Shown one piece after another: positions 32,072 through 43,389 of a DNA stretch of 64,000 nucleotides. A program made the position numbers and the translations under genes. The number at the start of each line of letters is the position of its first letter. Position 1 is the first letter of the stretch. Source of the stretch: JASHPR01 sp963808705 (lineage in GTDB: Bacteria > Actinomycetota > Actinomycetes > Streptosporangiales > Streptosporangiaceae); contig CAWEHB010000016.1 in assembly GCA_963808705.1 (NCBI GenBank), forward strand, positions 186,001-250,000. The letters are read 5' to 3'. The notes under the pieces are model-generated. The model was not told the origin of the DNA and ran no database searches. It saw nothing but the letters and a program-made list of their open reading frames with translations.

Positions 32072-32841
32072 GTGCACAGCCTGCCCGCGCGTATCTCGGC
32101 ATCGGCGAGGTGCTGGCCCGCCTCCGTGCGGAGTTTCCTGACGTCAGCGTGTCCAAGATCCGGTTCCTGGAGTCGGAGGGGCTGATCGAGCCCGCACGCT
32201 CTAGATCCAACTACCGCATGTTCGACGCCGAGGACATCGAGCGGCTCCGCTACATCCTGACCGCCCAGCGGGACCAGTACCTGCCGCTGCGAGTGATCAA
32301 GGAACGGCTCGTACCCCCGGCGGCCGGCCGCACTCCCGCCGCGGCCAGCACCGCGGACAGCCCGGCCGACGGCCCGGGCCCCCCGGATTCCGGCGCAGCG
32401 AGCGCCCCGCCCGGCGGCTCGCTGAGCCGCCGCCAGCTTCTCGCCGCGGCCGGGATCGACGAGCAGCAACTGGCCGAGCTTGAGACGTTCGGGCTGGTCC
32501 GCCGGGTCGGCCGGATGTACGGCCGGGACGCGCTCCAGGTGGCGTCCGCCGCGGCCGCGCTGGGCAAGTACGGCGTGCAGGCACGGCACCTGCGGGCCGT
32601 CCGGGCGGCGGTGGAACGCGAGATCTCGTTCATCGAGCAGGTGGTCGCCCCGACCCTACGGCAGCGCAACCCCGAGGCCATCCAGCAGGCCGGGCGGACG
32701 GCGCAGGAGATAGCGGCCCTGACCAGGCGGCTGCACGGCGCTCTGATCGAATCTGCCCTGGCCGAGGCGGGGTTTCCCGGCGACGGCCTGGCCCGGCCGC
32801 CGGCCGGGTATAACTCTCCGGCAGGAGGGGCCAGTGCCTGA
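32068..32841 (+). CDS. ftsR: MerR family transcriptional regulator FtsR
   Basis: FtsR is a MerR-like activator of cell-division genes in corynebacteria. The 257-residue protein has an N-terminal MerR winged helix (YLGIGEVLARLR, VSKIRFLESEGLIEP, RMFDAEDIERLRYI), a Pro/Ala-rich linker (about 85-120) and a second helical domain. It immediately follows garA with an ATGA overlap, matching the M. tuberculosis Rv1827-Rv1828 order, which supports the assignment. Confidence 0.88.
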   Translation: MSAQPARAYLGIGEVLARLRAEFPDVSVSKIRFLESEGLIEPARSRSNYRMFDAEDIERLRYILTAQRDQYLPLRVIKERLVPPAAGRTPAAASTADSPADGPGPPDSGAASAPPGGSLSRRQLLAAAGIDEQQLAELETFGLVRRVGRMYGRDALQVASAAAALGKYGVQARHLRAVRAAVEREISFIEQVVAPTLRQRNPEAIQQAGRTAQEIAALTRRLHGALIESALAEAGFPGDGLARPPAGYNSPAGGASA

Positions 32842-33004
32842 CGTCGCCCGCGGAACCGCGCCCGCAACGGGTTTTCCCGGCCCATGCGATCGGGGCGCGG
32901 GCGGGCACGCCCCGGTGGCGGGTGTACGTTGACAAAGGGAGTGGCCTTTGACCGGGGTCCGGAAGTAAGGCAGCGCGCCAGGCGCACGTGAGGACGGAGC
33001 CGCC

Positions 33005-33475
33005 GTGAGGCAGATGGAGGTCGTAGGCGTCCGGGTCGAGATGCCCACGAACCAGCCCATCGTCCTGCTGAAAGAAACGCAGGGGGAGAGGTACTTGCCG
33101 ATATGGATCGGCCCGATGGAGGCGACGGCTATCGCCTACGCCCAGCAGGGTCTCGTGCCAGTGCGGCCGCTGACCCATGACCTGCTGCGGGACATCCTCG
33201 AGGCCCTGGACGTTCAGCTGCGGACGGTGAACATCACCGCGCTGCGGAATGGTACGTTCTACGCCGACCTGATCTTCTCGAACGGCAAGGAGGTCAGCGC
33301 GAGGCCGTCGGACTCGATCGCCCTGGCGCTGAGGACCGGCGCCACGATCTTCGCGGCCGACGAGATCCTCGAGGAAGCCGGCATCGCGATCCCCGACGAG
33401 CAAGAGGACGAGGTAGAGAAGTTCCGTGAGTTCCTCGACACGATCACTCCCGAGGACTTCGGCCGCGCGACCTGA
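33005..33475 (+). CDS. bifunctional nuclease family protein (DUF151)
   Basis: This 156-residue DUF151 protein (MEVVGVRVEMPTNQPIVLLK, LPIWIGPMEA, RPSDSIALALR) belongs to a family with reported DNase/RNase activity and a conserved place next to ftsR in actinobacteria (Rv1829 in M. tuberculosis). Its function in the cell is not established. The start is GTG 33005 after an AGGACGGAG-type ribosome site. A TTGACA element at 32929-32934 may belong to its own promoter. Confidence 0.9.
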   Translation: MRQMEVVGVRVEMPTNQPIVLLKETQGERYLPIWIGPMEATAIAYAQQGLVPVRPLTHDLLRDILEALDVQLRTVNITALRNGTFYADLIFSNGKEVSARPSDSIALALRTGATIFAADEILEEAGIAIPDEQEDEVEKFREFLDTITPEDFGRAT

Positions 33476-33564
33476 GCGGGTGGCCTCGGGGGCACCCGGG
33501 TAAGCCGGGGGATGACGGTTTATCGTGACTCCTTACTGTTACCGCGACGCGCCGTGGGGGATCG

Positions 33565-33594
33565 TTGACGACCTCGCCGCGGTCGGCCTACGGT
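33565..33594 (+). promoter_or_regulatory. sigma-70-type promoter for the second MerR gene
   Basis: TTGACG (33565-33570) and TACGGT (33589-33594) are separated by 18 bases, giving a likely start near 33601 and a leader of about 40 bases. Confidence 0.55.
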
Positions 33595-33640
33595 TCGAAG
33601 CGAGTACCCGGGGACTCCTGGTCCCGGGCCGGAGGTGCGC

Positions 33641-34312
33641 GTGGCGGTAATCAAGGGCAACGGCCAGTCGGCGGGCTCACGCGGCGACGCGGCCCGCCGC
33701 GCGAGCACCCGCCGGGGGAGTTCTGGCCGCACCAGCACGTCCCGCGCCGACGAGCAGGGCCTGCTGTTCGGCGAGGAGCCTCCGGCGAGCCCCGAGGACG
33801 TCGGCTACCGGGGCCCGACCGCCTGCATGGCGGCCGGGATTACCTACCGCCAGCTGGACTACTGGGCCAGGACCGGGCTGGTGGAGCCGAGCGTGCGCGC
33901 GGCCAGCGGCTCCGGATCCCAGCGGCTCTACGGGTTCCGGGACATCCTGGCCCTCAAGATCGTGAAACGGCTGCTCGACGCCGGGATCTCGCTGCAGCAG
34001 ATCAGGACCGCCGTGGCCTACCTGCGCGAGCAGGGGGCCAGCGACATGACGCAGGTCACGCTGATGAGCGACGGCGCGACCGTCTACGCGTGCACGTCCC
34101 CCGACGAGGTGGTGGACCTGCTGCAGGGCGGCCAGGGAGTGTTCGGCATCGCGCTGGGCCGGGTCTGCCAGGAGGTCGAGGGCACTTTGGCCGACCTTCC
34201 CGGGGAGCGGGCCGAGGACGCCGGGCCCGGGGCGGCCGACGGGTCCCGGCCCGGCTCGTCGGGCGTCAGCCCGGACGAGCTGGCCCGCCGCCGCGCGCGC
34301 CGCACCGGCTAG
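33641..34312 (+). CDS. MerR family transcriptional regulator
   Basis: This 223-residue MerR-type regulator has a disordered basic N-terminus and a winged helix at about 65-130 (GITYRQLDYWARTGLVEPS, then LYGFRDILALKIVKRLLDAG). The C-terminal part has no recognisable ligand domain. It corresponds in position to Rv1830 of M. tuberculosis. GGAGG at 33631-33635 with a five-base spacer points to GTG 33641; the GTG at 33635 lies inside that ribosome site. Confidence 0.88.
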   Translation: MAVIKGNGQSAGSRGDAARRASTRRGSSGRTSTSRADEQGLLFGEEPPASPEDVGYRGPTACMAAGITYRQLDYWARTGLVEPSVRAASGSGSQRLYGFRDILALKIVKRLLDAGISLQQIRTAVAYLREQGASDMTQVTLMSDGATVYACTSPDEVVDLLQGGQGVFGIALGRVCQEVEGTLADLPGERAEDAGPGAADGSRPGSSGVSPDELARRRARRTG

Positions 34313-34377
34313 CCGCCCGCAGGACCCGCTAGCCCTCGGGCGGCCGAGCCGCTTGCTTAGCGTTATGTCCTGTTATC

Positions 34378-35304
34378 GTGGCCGGCGTGGCAGCGACGAT
34401 AACCGTGCGCAGCCTGCGGAAGTCCTACGGCGCTCTCAAGGCCGTCGACGGGGTCAGCTTCGAGGTGCGCCAGGGCGAGTTCTTCGGGATCCTGGGACCC
34501 AACGGGGCCGGCAAGACCACGACGCTCGAGATCGTGGAGGGCCTGCGCCGGGCCGACGGCGGCGAGGTGAGCGTGCTGGGCCTGCCCGCCTGGCCGCGCA
34601 ACCCGGCGCTGCTGCCGCGGATCGGCGTCCAGTTGCAGGCGTCGTCGTTCTTTGAGCGGCTCACCGCCCGGGAGCAGTTGCAGACCTTCGCCTCCCTCTA
34701 CGGGGTGCCGGCGCGGCGGGCGGAGGAGATGCTCGGCGTGGTGGGCCTGCAGGACCAGGCGGCCGTCCGCACCGAGAAGCTGTCCGGCGGCCAGGCGCAG
34801 CGGCTGTCGATCGCGTGCGCCCTGGTCCACGACCCGGAGGTGCTGTTCCTCGACGAGCCGACCGGGGCGCTCGACCCGCAGGCCCGGCGGAACCTGTGGG
34901 ACCTGCTCCGGCAGATCAGCGCCGAGGGCCGGACCGTGGTGCTGACCACGCACCACATGGACGAGGCGGAGACCCTCTGCGACCGGGTGGCGATCATGGA
35001 TCACGGCGTGATCCTCGAGGAGGGCCCGCCGGCCGCGCTGGTCCGGCGGCTGGACCAGCCGCTGCGGGTCAGCGTGACCTCCGGGCAGTTGCCGCCCGAC
35101 GCCGCCCGGGCGCTGGCCGCCCGGGCGGGGACGGCGCCGGAGAGCGTGACCGACGACGGGGTGTCGCTCACGATCGCCACCCGGGATCCCGCCGCGGTGC
35201 TCGCCGGGCTCGCCGAGCGCGACGCGCTGGCCGGCCTGCGCGTGTCCGGCGCCACGCTGGAGGACGTGTTCTTGCAGCTTACCGGGCGGGAGTACCGCGC
35301 GTGA
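34378..35304 (+). CDS. ABC transporter ATP-binding protein (ABC-2 / drug-resistance type)
   Basis: This 308-residue ATPase energises the permease encoded next. Walker A is GPNGAGKT, the signature is LSGGQAQRLSIACA, Walker B is VLFLDEPTGAL and the H-loop is LTTHHMDEAE. The C-terminal ~90 residues are the DrrA-like extension. TATGTC at 34364-34369 ends eight bases before the GTG, so the mRNA may be leaderless. The stop overlaps the permease start (GTGA). Confidence 0.9.
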   Translation: MAGVAATITVRSLRKSYGALKAVDGVSFEVRQGEFFGILGPNGAGKTTTLEIVEGLRRADGGEVSVLGLPAWPRNPALLPRIGVQLQASSFFERLTAREQLQTFASLYGVPARRAEEMLGVVGLQDQAAVRTEKLSGGQAQRLSIACALVHDPEVLFLDEPTGALDPQARRNLWDLLRQISAEGRTVVLTTHHMDEAETLCDRVAIMDHGVILEEGPPAALVRRLDQPLRVSVTSGQLPPDAARALAARAGTAPESVTDDGVSLTIATRDPAAVLAGLAERDALAGLRVSGATLEDVFLQLTGREYRA

Positions 35305-36362
35305 CCGCGTTCCGCAGCCTGTCGGCAGCCATGTTCCGCGGCTTCGTCCGGGACCGGGTGGCGATGGTGTTCACGATCCTGATCCCGGTGCTGTTCCTGC
35401 TGCTGTTCGGCTCGATCTACAAGAGCACCGCCGCGCCGAAGGTGAGCGTGATCGAGGTCGGCCGGGTCAGCCTGCTCGACCAGGCGGTCGCGGGCAGCCG
35501 CGGCCAGCTGAGCAAGGTGATGAGCATCACCAGGACCGGCAGCCTGGCCACGGCGCTCGAGGACGTCCGCAAGGGCAACGACGACGCCGCCGTGCTCCAG
35601 CAGGGACGCACGCTGGTCGTGCGCTATTCGATCGCCGACCAGGTTACCGCGGGCGTGGTCCAGGCCGTGTTCGCCTCGATCGTGCAGCAGGCCAACCAGG
35701 CGGCGGCCGGCCTCGCCGCCTACCAGCTGACCGTGGCGCAGGTCGAGGACAAGTCGCTGAAGCCGATCCAGTACCTCGCGCCCGGCCTGCTCGGCTGGGC
35801 CATCGCCTCCGGGGCCACGTTCGGCGCGGCGATCACGCTGGTGAGCTGGCGGGAGAACAAGCTGCTCCGGCGGCTCCGGCTGTCGCCGGTCAGCACCGTG
35901 TCGGTGGTCAGCGCCCGGATCGGGGTGAGCGTGGGCGTGGCGCTGATCCAGCTGGCCGCGTTCCTGGCCATCGCGACCACGCCGTACTTCGGGTTGAAGC
36001 TCACGGCGTCCTGGTGGATGGCGATCCCGGTGGTGCTCGTCGGCACGCTGGCGTTCATGTCGATCGGCCTGCTCGCCGGGGCCATCGCGAAGACCCAGCA
36101 GGCGGCGACGGCCATCGCCAACCTGGTGATCCTGCCGATGGCGTTCCTCGGCGGCGCCTTCATCCCGCTGGACTACGCGCCGGCCTGGATCCGCCAGGTT
36201 TCCTACGCGATGCCGCTGCGCTACCTGGTCACGGGCATGCAGGACGTGATGGCGCGCGGTGAGGGCCCCGCCTCAGCGCTGCCGGCCATCGGCGTGATGC
36301 TCGTGATCACCGGCGTGCTGACGCTGATCGCCGTCCGGGTGTTCCGCTGGGACGACGTCTGA
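35301..36362 (+). CDS. ABC-2 type transporter permease
   Basis: This 353-residue membrane protein has one N-terminal helix (VFTILIPVLFLLLFGS), an extracytoplasmic domain (about 40-160) and five C-terminal hydrophobic segments ending near RVFRWDDV, the arrangement of DrrB/ABC-2 exporters. With the preceding ATPase it forms a complete exporter of lipid-like or drug-like molecules; the substrate is unknown. The start is GTG 35301 in a four-base overlap. Confidence 0.9.
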   Translation: MTAFRSLSAAMFRGFVRDRVAMVFTILIPVLFLLLFGSIYKSTAAPKVSVIEVGRVSLLDQAVAGSRGQLSKVMSITRTGSLATALEDVRKGNDDAAVLQQGRTLVVRYSIADQVTAGVVQAVFASIVQQANQAAAGLAAYQLTVAQVEDKSLKPIQYLAPGLLGWAIASGATFGAAITLVSWRENKLLRRLRLSPVSTVSVVSARIGVSVGVALIQLAAFLAIATTPYFGLKLTASWWMAIPVVLVGTLAFMSIGLLAGAIAKTQQAATAIANLVILPMAFLGGAFIPLDYAPAWIRQVSYAMPLRYLVTGMQDVMARGEGPASALPAIGVMLVITGVLTLIAVRVFRWDDV

Positions 36363-36429
36363 CCGGCCTGACGCCGGATCCGGCGGCGGGCCCGCCGTGA
36401 CCGGCTGGCGGGCCGGCTCCCCGGCCGCA

Positions 36430-36482
36430 CATGATCACGTGGGGTTTTGACCACTATGCGGGCAAAAGTCGACGTGATCATG
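36430..36482. repeat. 53-bp interrupted palindrome, MITE- or hairpin-like
   Basis: An 11-base perfect inverted repeat (CATGATCACGT at 36430-36440 and ACGTGATCATG at 36472-36482) flanks a centre in which TTTTG and CAAAA can also pair. It is less GC-rich than its surroundings. It lies after the ABC permease stop and before the glycine riboswitch; it could be a terminator, a protein-binding site or a mobile miniature repeat. Confidence 0.65.
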
Positions 36483-36599
36483 GACGGACGGGGTCAGGGG
36501 CGGCGCGCCACGCTGCGGGCCGGAATCCTGATCATGGAACGCCTCGGTTACCTGCGGTAAGCGCCCTGCTCGGGTAGGCTCGTGGGCGCTGACGACACC

Positions 36600-36740
36600 G
36601 CCCGGGAGAGTTCCCGCGCAGCCAGCCGCGGGCGCCGAAGGGGCAACTTCCCCGGAACCTCTCAGGCACCAGGACCGGGCGGGACAAGCGGCTCTGGACC
36701 CGCGCGAACGCGGCAACAGAGGGGGACTCCGGAAACATCG
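36600..36740 (+). ncRNA. glycine riboswitch controlling gcvP
   Basis: The aptamer core is recognisable: CGGGAGAG (36603-36610), GCCGAAGGGGCAA, CTCTCAGGCACCAGGACC (from 36659) and GGGACAAGCGGCTCTGGA. A following CAGAGGGGGACTCCGG matches the 3' end of a second aptamer, but the body of that second aptamer is missing. It sits 40-180 bases before gcvP, encoding glycine dehydrogenase, so glycine binding should activate expression as in other bacteria. Confidence 0.85.
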
Positions 36741-36779
36741 TCTGGCCGCCCGCCCGGGCGAGCCGGCAAGGAGGCTCCC

Positions 36780-39644
<2,865 letters not shown>

Positions 39645-39656
39645 CAGGAGGCGGTC

Positions 39657-39998
39657 ATGAGGGTGATCAGCGATGCCGGGCGGTTCACGCCGCCAGCCGG
39701 GCCGGACCCGAACCACTGGGCCGAGCAACTGCGGGTCGCCGACCTGAGCGTGGGCACCTACTCGATCCCGGCCGGAGGCATCGACGACCAGGTGCCGCAC
39801 ACCGAGGACGAGATCTACGTGGTGACCGCGGGGCGGGCGGTGCTGCAGGCCGGCTCCGGCGGGGCCGCGGTGGGCCCCGGATCGGTGGTTTACGTGGCCG
39901 CGGGCGAGGAGCACCGGTTCACCGACGTCACCGAGGACTTCGCGGCCCTCGTGGTGTTCGCGCCCGCCGAGGGCGCGCGGGCCCCCGGGACTGGGTAG
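39657..39998 (+). CDS. cupin domain protein
   Basis: This 113-residue single-domain cupin has metal-binding motif 1 (PHTEDEIYVVTAGRAVL) and motif 2 (PGSVVYVAAGEEHRFTD), giving the expected His/Glu/His set. Such proteins can be isomerases, dioxygenases or sensors. It starts at ATG 39657 behind CAGGAGG, only 12 bases after gcvP, and is probably co-transcribed with it. Its last 71 bases overlap the convergent glycosyltransferase gene. Confidence 0.85.
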   Translation: MRVISDAGRFTPPAGPDPNHWAEQLRVADLSVGTYSIPAGGIDDQVPHTEDEIYVVTAGRAVLQAGSGGAAVGPGSVVYVAAGEEHRFTDVTEDFAALVVFAPAEGARAPGTG

Positions 39999-41229
39999 CC
40001 GCCGGGATCGTCCGTCCCTTCCACTGCCCGCCCCGGCCGAGGTGATAGCGGCGGGCGGAGTCGGCGGTCATCCCCGCGTACATGATGGCGATCAGCGGCA
40101 GGCCCGGCGCCCGCCAGGGCGAGAGCCGGTACAGCCGCAGCATGGGGACGTAGCTGACCGACATGATGGCCCAGCCGGCCAGCCCGGCCGCGGCCAGCCA
40201 GCCAGCGCTGCCGCCGCCGCCCGCGGCCAGCCAGCCCAGCCCGCCGAGCGCGGCGGCGGGCGGCAGGGCGTAGAGCCACAGCAGGCCGGCCAGCGTGGCG
40301 GCGAGCGCCGCGGGCGAGTACCGCAGCTGGGTGTAGGCACTCCGGGCGATCATGTCCCAGAGTTCCGGCAGGCGCGGGTACGGCCTGCGGCTGGTGACGC
40401 TGGTGGTGAGCCCGAGCCAGCAGCGGACCGGGGCGGGCGGGTTCTTCAGCAGCCGGCCGAGCGCCACGTCATCGATGCGGGCGCCGCGGATGCGCTCCAG
40501 CCCGCCCGCGGCCGCCAGCGCGCTCCGGCGCACCAGCATGCACCCGCCCGCGGCCGCCGCGGTGCGCCCGCCGGGCCGGTTGACCCGGCGGAACGGGTAA
40601 AGCTGGGCGAAGAAGTAGACGAACGCGGGGACGATCAGCCGCTCCCAGAACGTGTCCGCCCGCAGCAGCGCCATCTGCGACACCATCCCGCGGTCGTCGG
40701 CCTCGGCCGCCCGCACCAGCGCGGTGACCACCCCGGGCGCGTAGCTGATGTCGGCGTCCGTGAACAGGACGTACGCGGCGCCGCCCGCAGCGCGCAGCCC
40801 CTGCTGCATGGCCCAGACCTTGCCGGCCCAGCCGGGCGGGGTAGGCCTGCCGGCGACCACGCGCAGCCGCCCTGTCTCGTCGAGAGAGGCGGCGGCCTCT
40901 GGTGTCCCGTCCGAGCTGTCGTCGTCGACGAGCACGACGGCGAAGGCGCCCGGGTAGTCCTGCCCGAGCAGCGTCGGCAGCGTGCCCGGCAGCACCGCGG
41001 CCTCGTTCCTGGCGGGCACGACCGCCGTCACGCTGGGCCAGGCCGCCGGGTCGGCGGCCGCAGTGCCGCTCTCGGGGGGCGACCCCCCCAGACCCCCCCG
41101 ATCGGCCGCTGCGCGGCCAAGGGGAGGCAGCCGCTGGCCGGTGCGCCAGTAACCGCCGTGGCCGGCCAGCAGGTACACCCAGGTAACCGCGGCGAGCAAG
41201 CAGGCGGCGACGGCTACGGGCACCGGCAC
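39928..41229 (-). CDS. membrane glycosyltransferase family 2 (HpnB-like)
   Basis: This 433-residue GT2 enzyme has an N-terminal membrane helix, the GT-A core with VTAVVPARNEAAVLPGTL, VLVDDDSSDGT and FTDADI (metal-binding DxD-like), and three or four C-terminal membrane segments. It resembles hopene-associated HpnB glycosyltransferases, but no hopanoid genes are visible nearby. A G/C-run repeat in the N-terminal linker encodes RGGLGGSPPESG. The 3' end overlaps the cupin gene by 71 bases, so the basic C-terminal tail may be dispensable. Confidence 0.82.
   Translation of the reverse strand: MPVPVAVAACLLAAVTWVYLLAGHGGYWRTGQRLPPLGRAAADRGGLGGSPPESGTAAADPAAWPSVTAVVPARNEAAVLPGTLPTLLGQDYPGAFAVVLVDDDSSDGTPEAAASLDETGRLRVVAGRPTPPGWAGKVWAMQQGLRAAGGAAYVLFTDADISYAPGVVTALVRAAEADDRGMVSQMALLRADTFWERLIVPAFVYFFAQLYPFRRVNRPGGRTAAAAGGCMLVRRSALAAAGGLERIRGARIDDVALGRLLKNPPAPVRCWLGLTTSVTSRRPYPRLPELWDMIARSAYTQLRYSPAALAATLAGLLWLYALPPAAALGGLGWLAAGGGGSAGWLAAAGLAGWAIMSVSYVPMLRLYRLSPWRAPGLPLIAIMYAGMTADSARRYHLGRGGQWKGRTIPAATQSRGPARPRRARTPRGPRSPR
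41070..41105 (-). repeat. G/C-run repeat inside the glycosyltransferase gene
   Basis: On the minus strand the segment reads GATCGGGGGGGTCTGGGG followed by GGGTCGCCCCCCGAGAG, closely resembling the unit repeated at 24540-24695, and it encodes the same GGSPP motif. Confidence 0.65.
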
Positions 41230-41310
41230 AGCCTGACATACGCCAAGCCAAACGGTGAACCGCCGGGCGATGAGGATGGCCGACGGCGCGGTCGCGCATA
41301 GAGTTGCTGC

Positions 41311-43389
41311 GTGGCAGATCCGCTCGCCTACCGGCCCGCCCCCGGGTCGATTCCCGAGTCACCGGGGGTCTACCGGTTCTGCGACGAGCGAGGCCGGGTG
41401 ATCTATGTCGGGAAGGCCAAGAACCTGCGGTCCCGGCTGAACTCCTATTTCGCCGACTTCGCCGGGCTGCATCCGCGGACCCAGTCCATGCTGCGGTCGG
41501 CAGCCGCGGTGAACTGGACGGTGGTCTCCACCGAGGTGGAGGCGCTCCAGCTCGAGTACTCCTGGATCAAGGAATTCGACCCCCGGTTCAACGTCAGGTA
41601 CCGCGACGACAAGAGCTACCCCTATCTCGCCGTCACCATGGACGAGGAGTACCCCAGGGTCATGGTGATGCGCGGCGCGCGGCGGCGCGGGGTGCGGTAC
41701 TTCGGCCCGTACTCGCACGCCTGGGCGATCAGGGAAACCGTGGACACGCTGCTGCGGGTGTTCCCGGTGCGGACCTGCTCGGCCGGGGTGTTCAAGCGGG
41801 CGGGCCAGATCGGCCGGCCCTGCCTGCTGGGCTACATCGGCAAGTGCTCGGCGCCGTGCGTGGGCCGGATCGACGCCGCGAGCCACCGGCAGCTGGCCGA
41901 GGAGTTCTGCGACTTCATGGCCGGCCAGACCGGGAAGTTCATCCGGCGGCTCGAGAACGAGATGCGCCGCGCCGCCGACGCCGAGGAGTATGAGCGCGCC
42001 GCGCGCCTGCGCGACGACGTCCAGGCCCTGAACCGGGCCCTGGAGAAGCAGGCGGTGGTCCTCGGCGGCGGCACCGACTGCGATGTCATCGCGCTGGCCG
42101 AAGACCAGCTCGAGGCGGCCGTCCAGGTGTTCTACGTGCGGGGCGGCCGGGTGCGCGGGCAGCGCGGCTGGGTGGTCGACAAGGTCGAGGAGATCACGCC
42201 GGGCGAGCTTGTCGAGCAGTTCCTCGGCCAGGTCTACGGCGAAGACCCGGTGGCCGGGGAGAACGGGGCGTCCGGGGGCGAAGCGGGGCAGCGCGCCCCG
42301 CGTGCCCAGCGCGGGGGCCAGCGGCGGGCGATCGGCGACACGCAGCGGCCGGACGCGCCGGTGCCGCGCGAGGTGCTGGTGCCGGTGCTGCCGCCCGGCG
42401 CGGCGGCGGTCGAGGAATGGCTGAGCGGGCGGCGCGGCAGCCGGGTCAGCCTGCGGGTCCCGCGGCGGGGGGACAAGAAGGCGCTGCTCGAGACCGTCGC
42501 GAGGAACGCGGCGGGGGCCCTGGCGCTGCACAAGACCAAGCGCGCCAGCGACCTGACCACCCGCAGCCGGGCGATGCACGAGATCCAGGAGGCGCTCGGG
42601 CTCGACGAGGCGCCGCTGCGGATCGAGTGCTATGACGTGTCGAACCTGCAGGGGACCCATGTCGTGGCGTCCATGATCGTTTTTGAGGATGGCCTGGCGC
42701 GCAAGTCCGAGTACCGCAGGTTCAGCATCCGCGGCCTGGACGGCACCGACGACGTGGCCTCCATCCATGAAGTCATCTCCCGCAGGTTCCGCCGCTATCT
42801 GGAGGAACGGGAGGCCACGGGCGAGCTCGACGTCCTCGGCGACCCGGCCGCCCAGGAGCCGGCAGGATCGGGTGGGTGGGGCGATACAGCGCGGCGCAAG
42901 TTCGCCTATCCGCCGAACCTCGTGGTCATCGACGGCGGCCCCGCCCAGGTGGCGGCGGCGGCCCGGGCGCTGGACGAGCTCGGCATCGACGACGTCTCGG
43001 TCTGCGGCCTGGCCAAGCGGCTGGAGGAGGTCTGGCTGCCCGGCGAGGACGGCCCGGTCATCCTGCCGCGGACCAGCGAGGGCCTCTACCTGCTGCAGCG
43101 CGTGCGGGACGAGGCGCACCGGTTCGCGATCACCTACCACAGGAAGAAGAGGTCCGCGGCGCTCACGGCCAGCGAGCTCGACGCCGTTCCCGGGCTCGGC
43201 CCCGCCCGCAAGGCCACGCTGCTCCGCCATTTCGGTTCCGTCCGGCGGATCGCGGGGGCTAGCGTGGCTGAGATAGCCGACCTGCCGGGCATCGGGCCGC
43301 GGATCGCGGAGACGGTCGCGGCGGCCCTGCACCCGGGGGACCCAGGAAGCCCCGGGCCCGCCACAGGCAACGGGGGAGGTTCGCCATGA
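41311..43389 (+). CDS. uvrC: excinuclease ABC subunit C
   Basis: UvrC makes both incisions in nucleotide excision repair. The 692-residue protein has the GIY-YIG nuclease domain (PGVYRFCDERGRVIYVGKAK), a UVR/UvrB-binding region (about 205-240), the RNase H-like endonuclease domain (IECYDVSNLQGTHVVASMIVFEDG) and C-terminal helix-hairpin-helix motifs. Pro/Gly/Ala/Arg-rich linkers near 315-345 and 510-530 are additions relative to enterobacterial UvrC. It starts at GTG 41311. Its stop overlaps rapZ by four bases, the conserved actinobacterial order. Confidence 0.95.
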   Translation: MADPLAYRPAPGSIPESPGVYRFCDERGRVIYVGKAKNLRSRLNSYFADFAGLHPRTQSMLRSAAAVNWTVVSTEVEALQLEYSWIKEFDPRFNVRYRDDKSYPYLAVTMDEEYPRVMVMRGARRRGVRYFGPYSHAWAIRETVDTLLRVFPVRTCSAGVFKRAGQIGRPCLLGYIGKCSAPCVGRIDAASHRQLAEEFCDFMAGQTGKFIRRLENEMRRAADAEEYERAARLRDDVQALNRALEKQAVVLGGGTDCDVIALAEDQLEAAVQVFYVRGGRVRGQRGWVVDKVEEITPGELVEQFLGQVYGEDPVAGENGASGGEAGQRAPRAQRGGQRRAIGDTQRPDAPVPREVLVPVLPPGAAAVEEWLSGRRGSRVSLRVPRRGDKKALLETVARNAAGALALHKTKRASDLTTRSRAMHEIQEALGLDEAPLRIECYDVSNLQGTHVVASMIVFEDGLARKSEYRRFSIRGLDGTDDVASIHEVISRRFRRYLEEREATGELDVLGDPAAQEPAGSGGWGDTARRKFAYPPNLVVIDGGPAQVAAAARALDELGIDDVSVCGLAKRLEEVWLPGEDGPVILPRTSEGLYLLQRVRDEAHRFAITYHRKKRSAALTASELDAVPGLGPARKATLLRHFGSVRRIAGASVAEIADLPGIGPRIAETVAAALHPGDPGSPGPATGNGGGSP

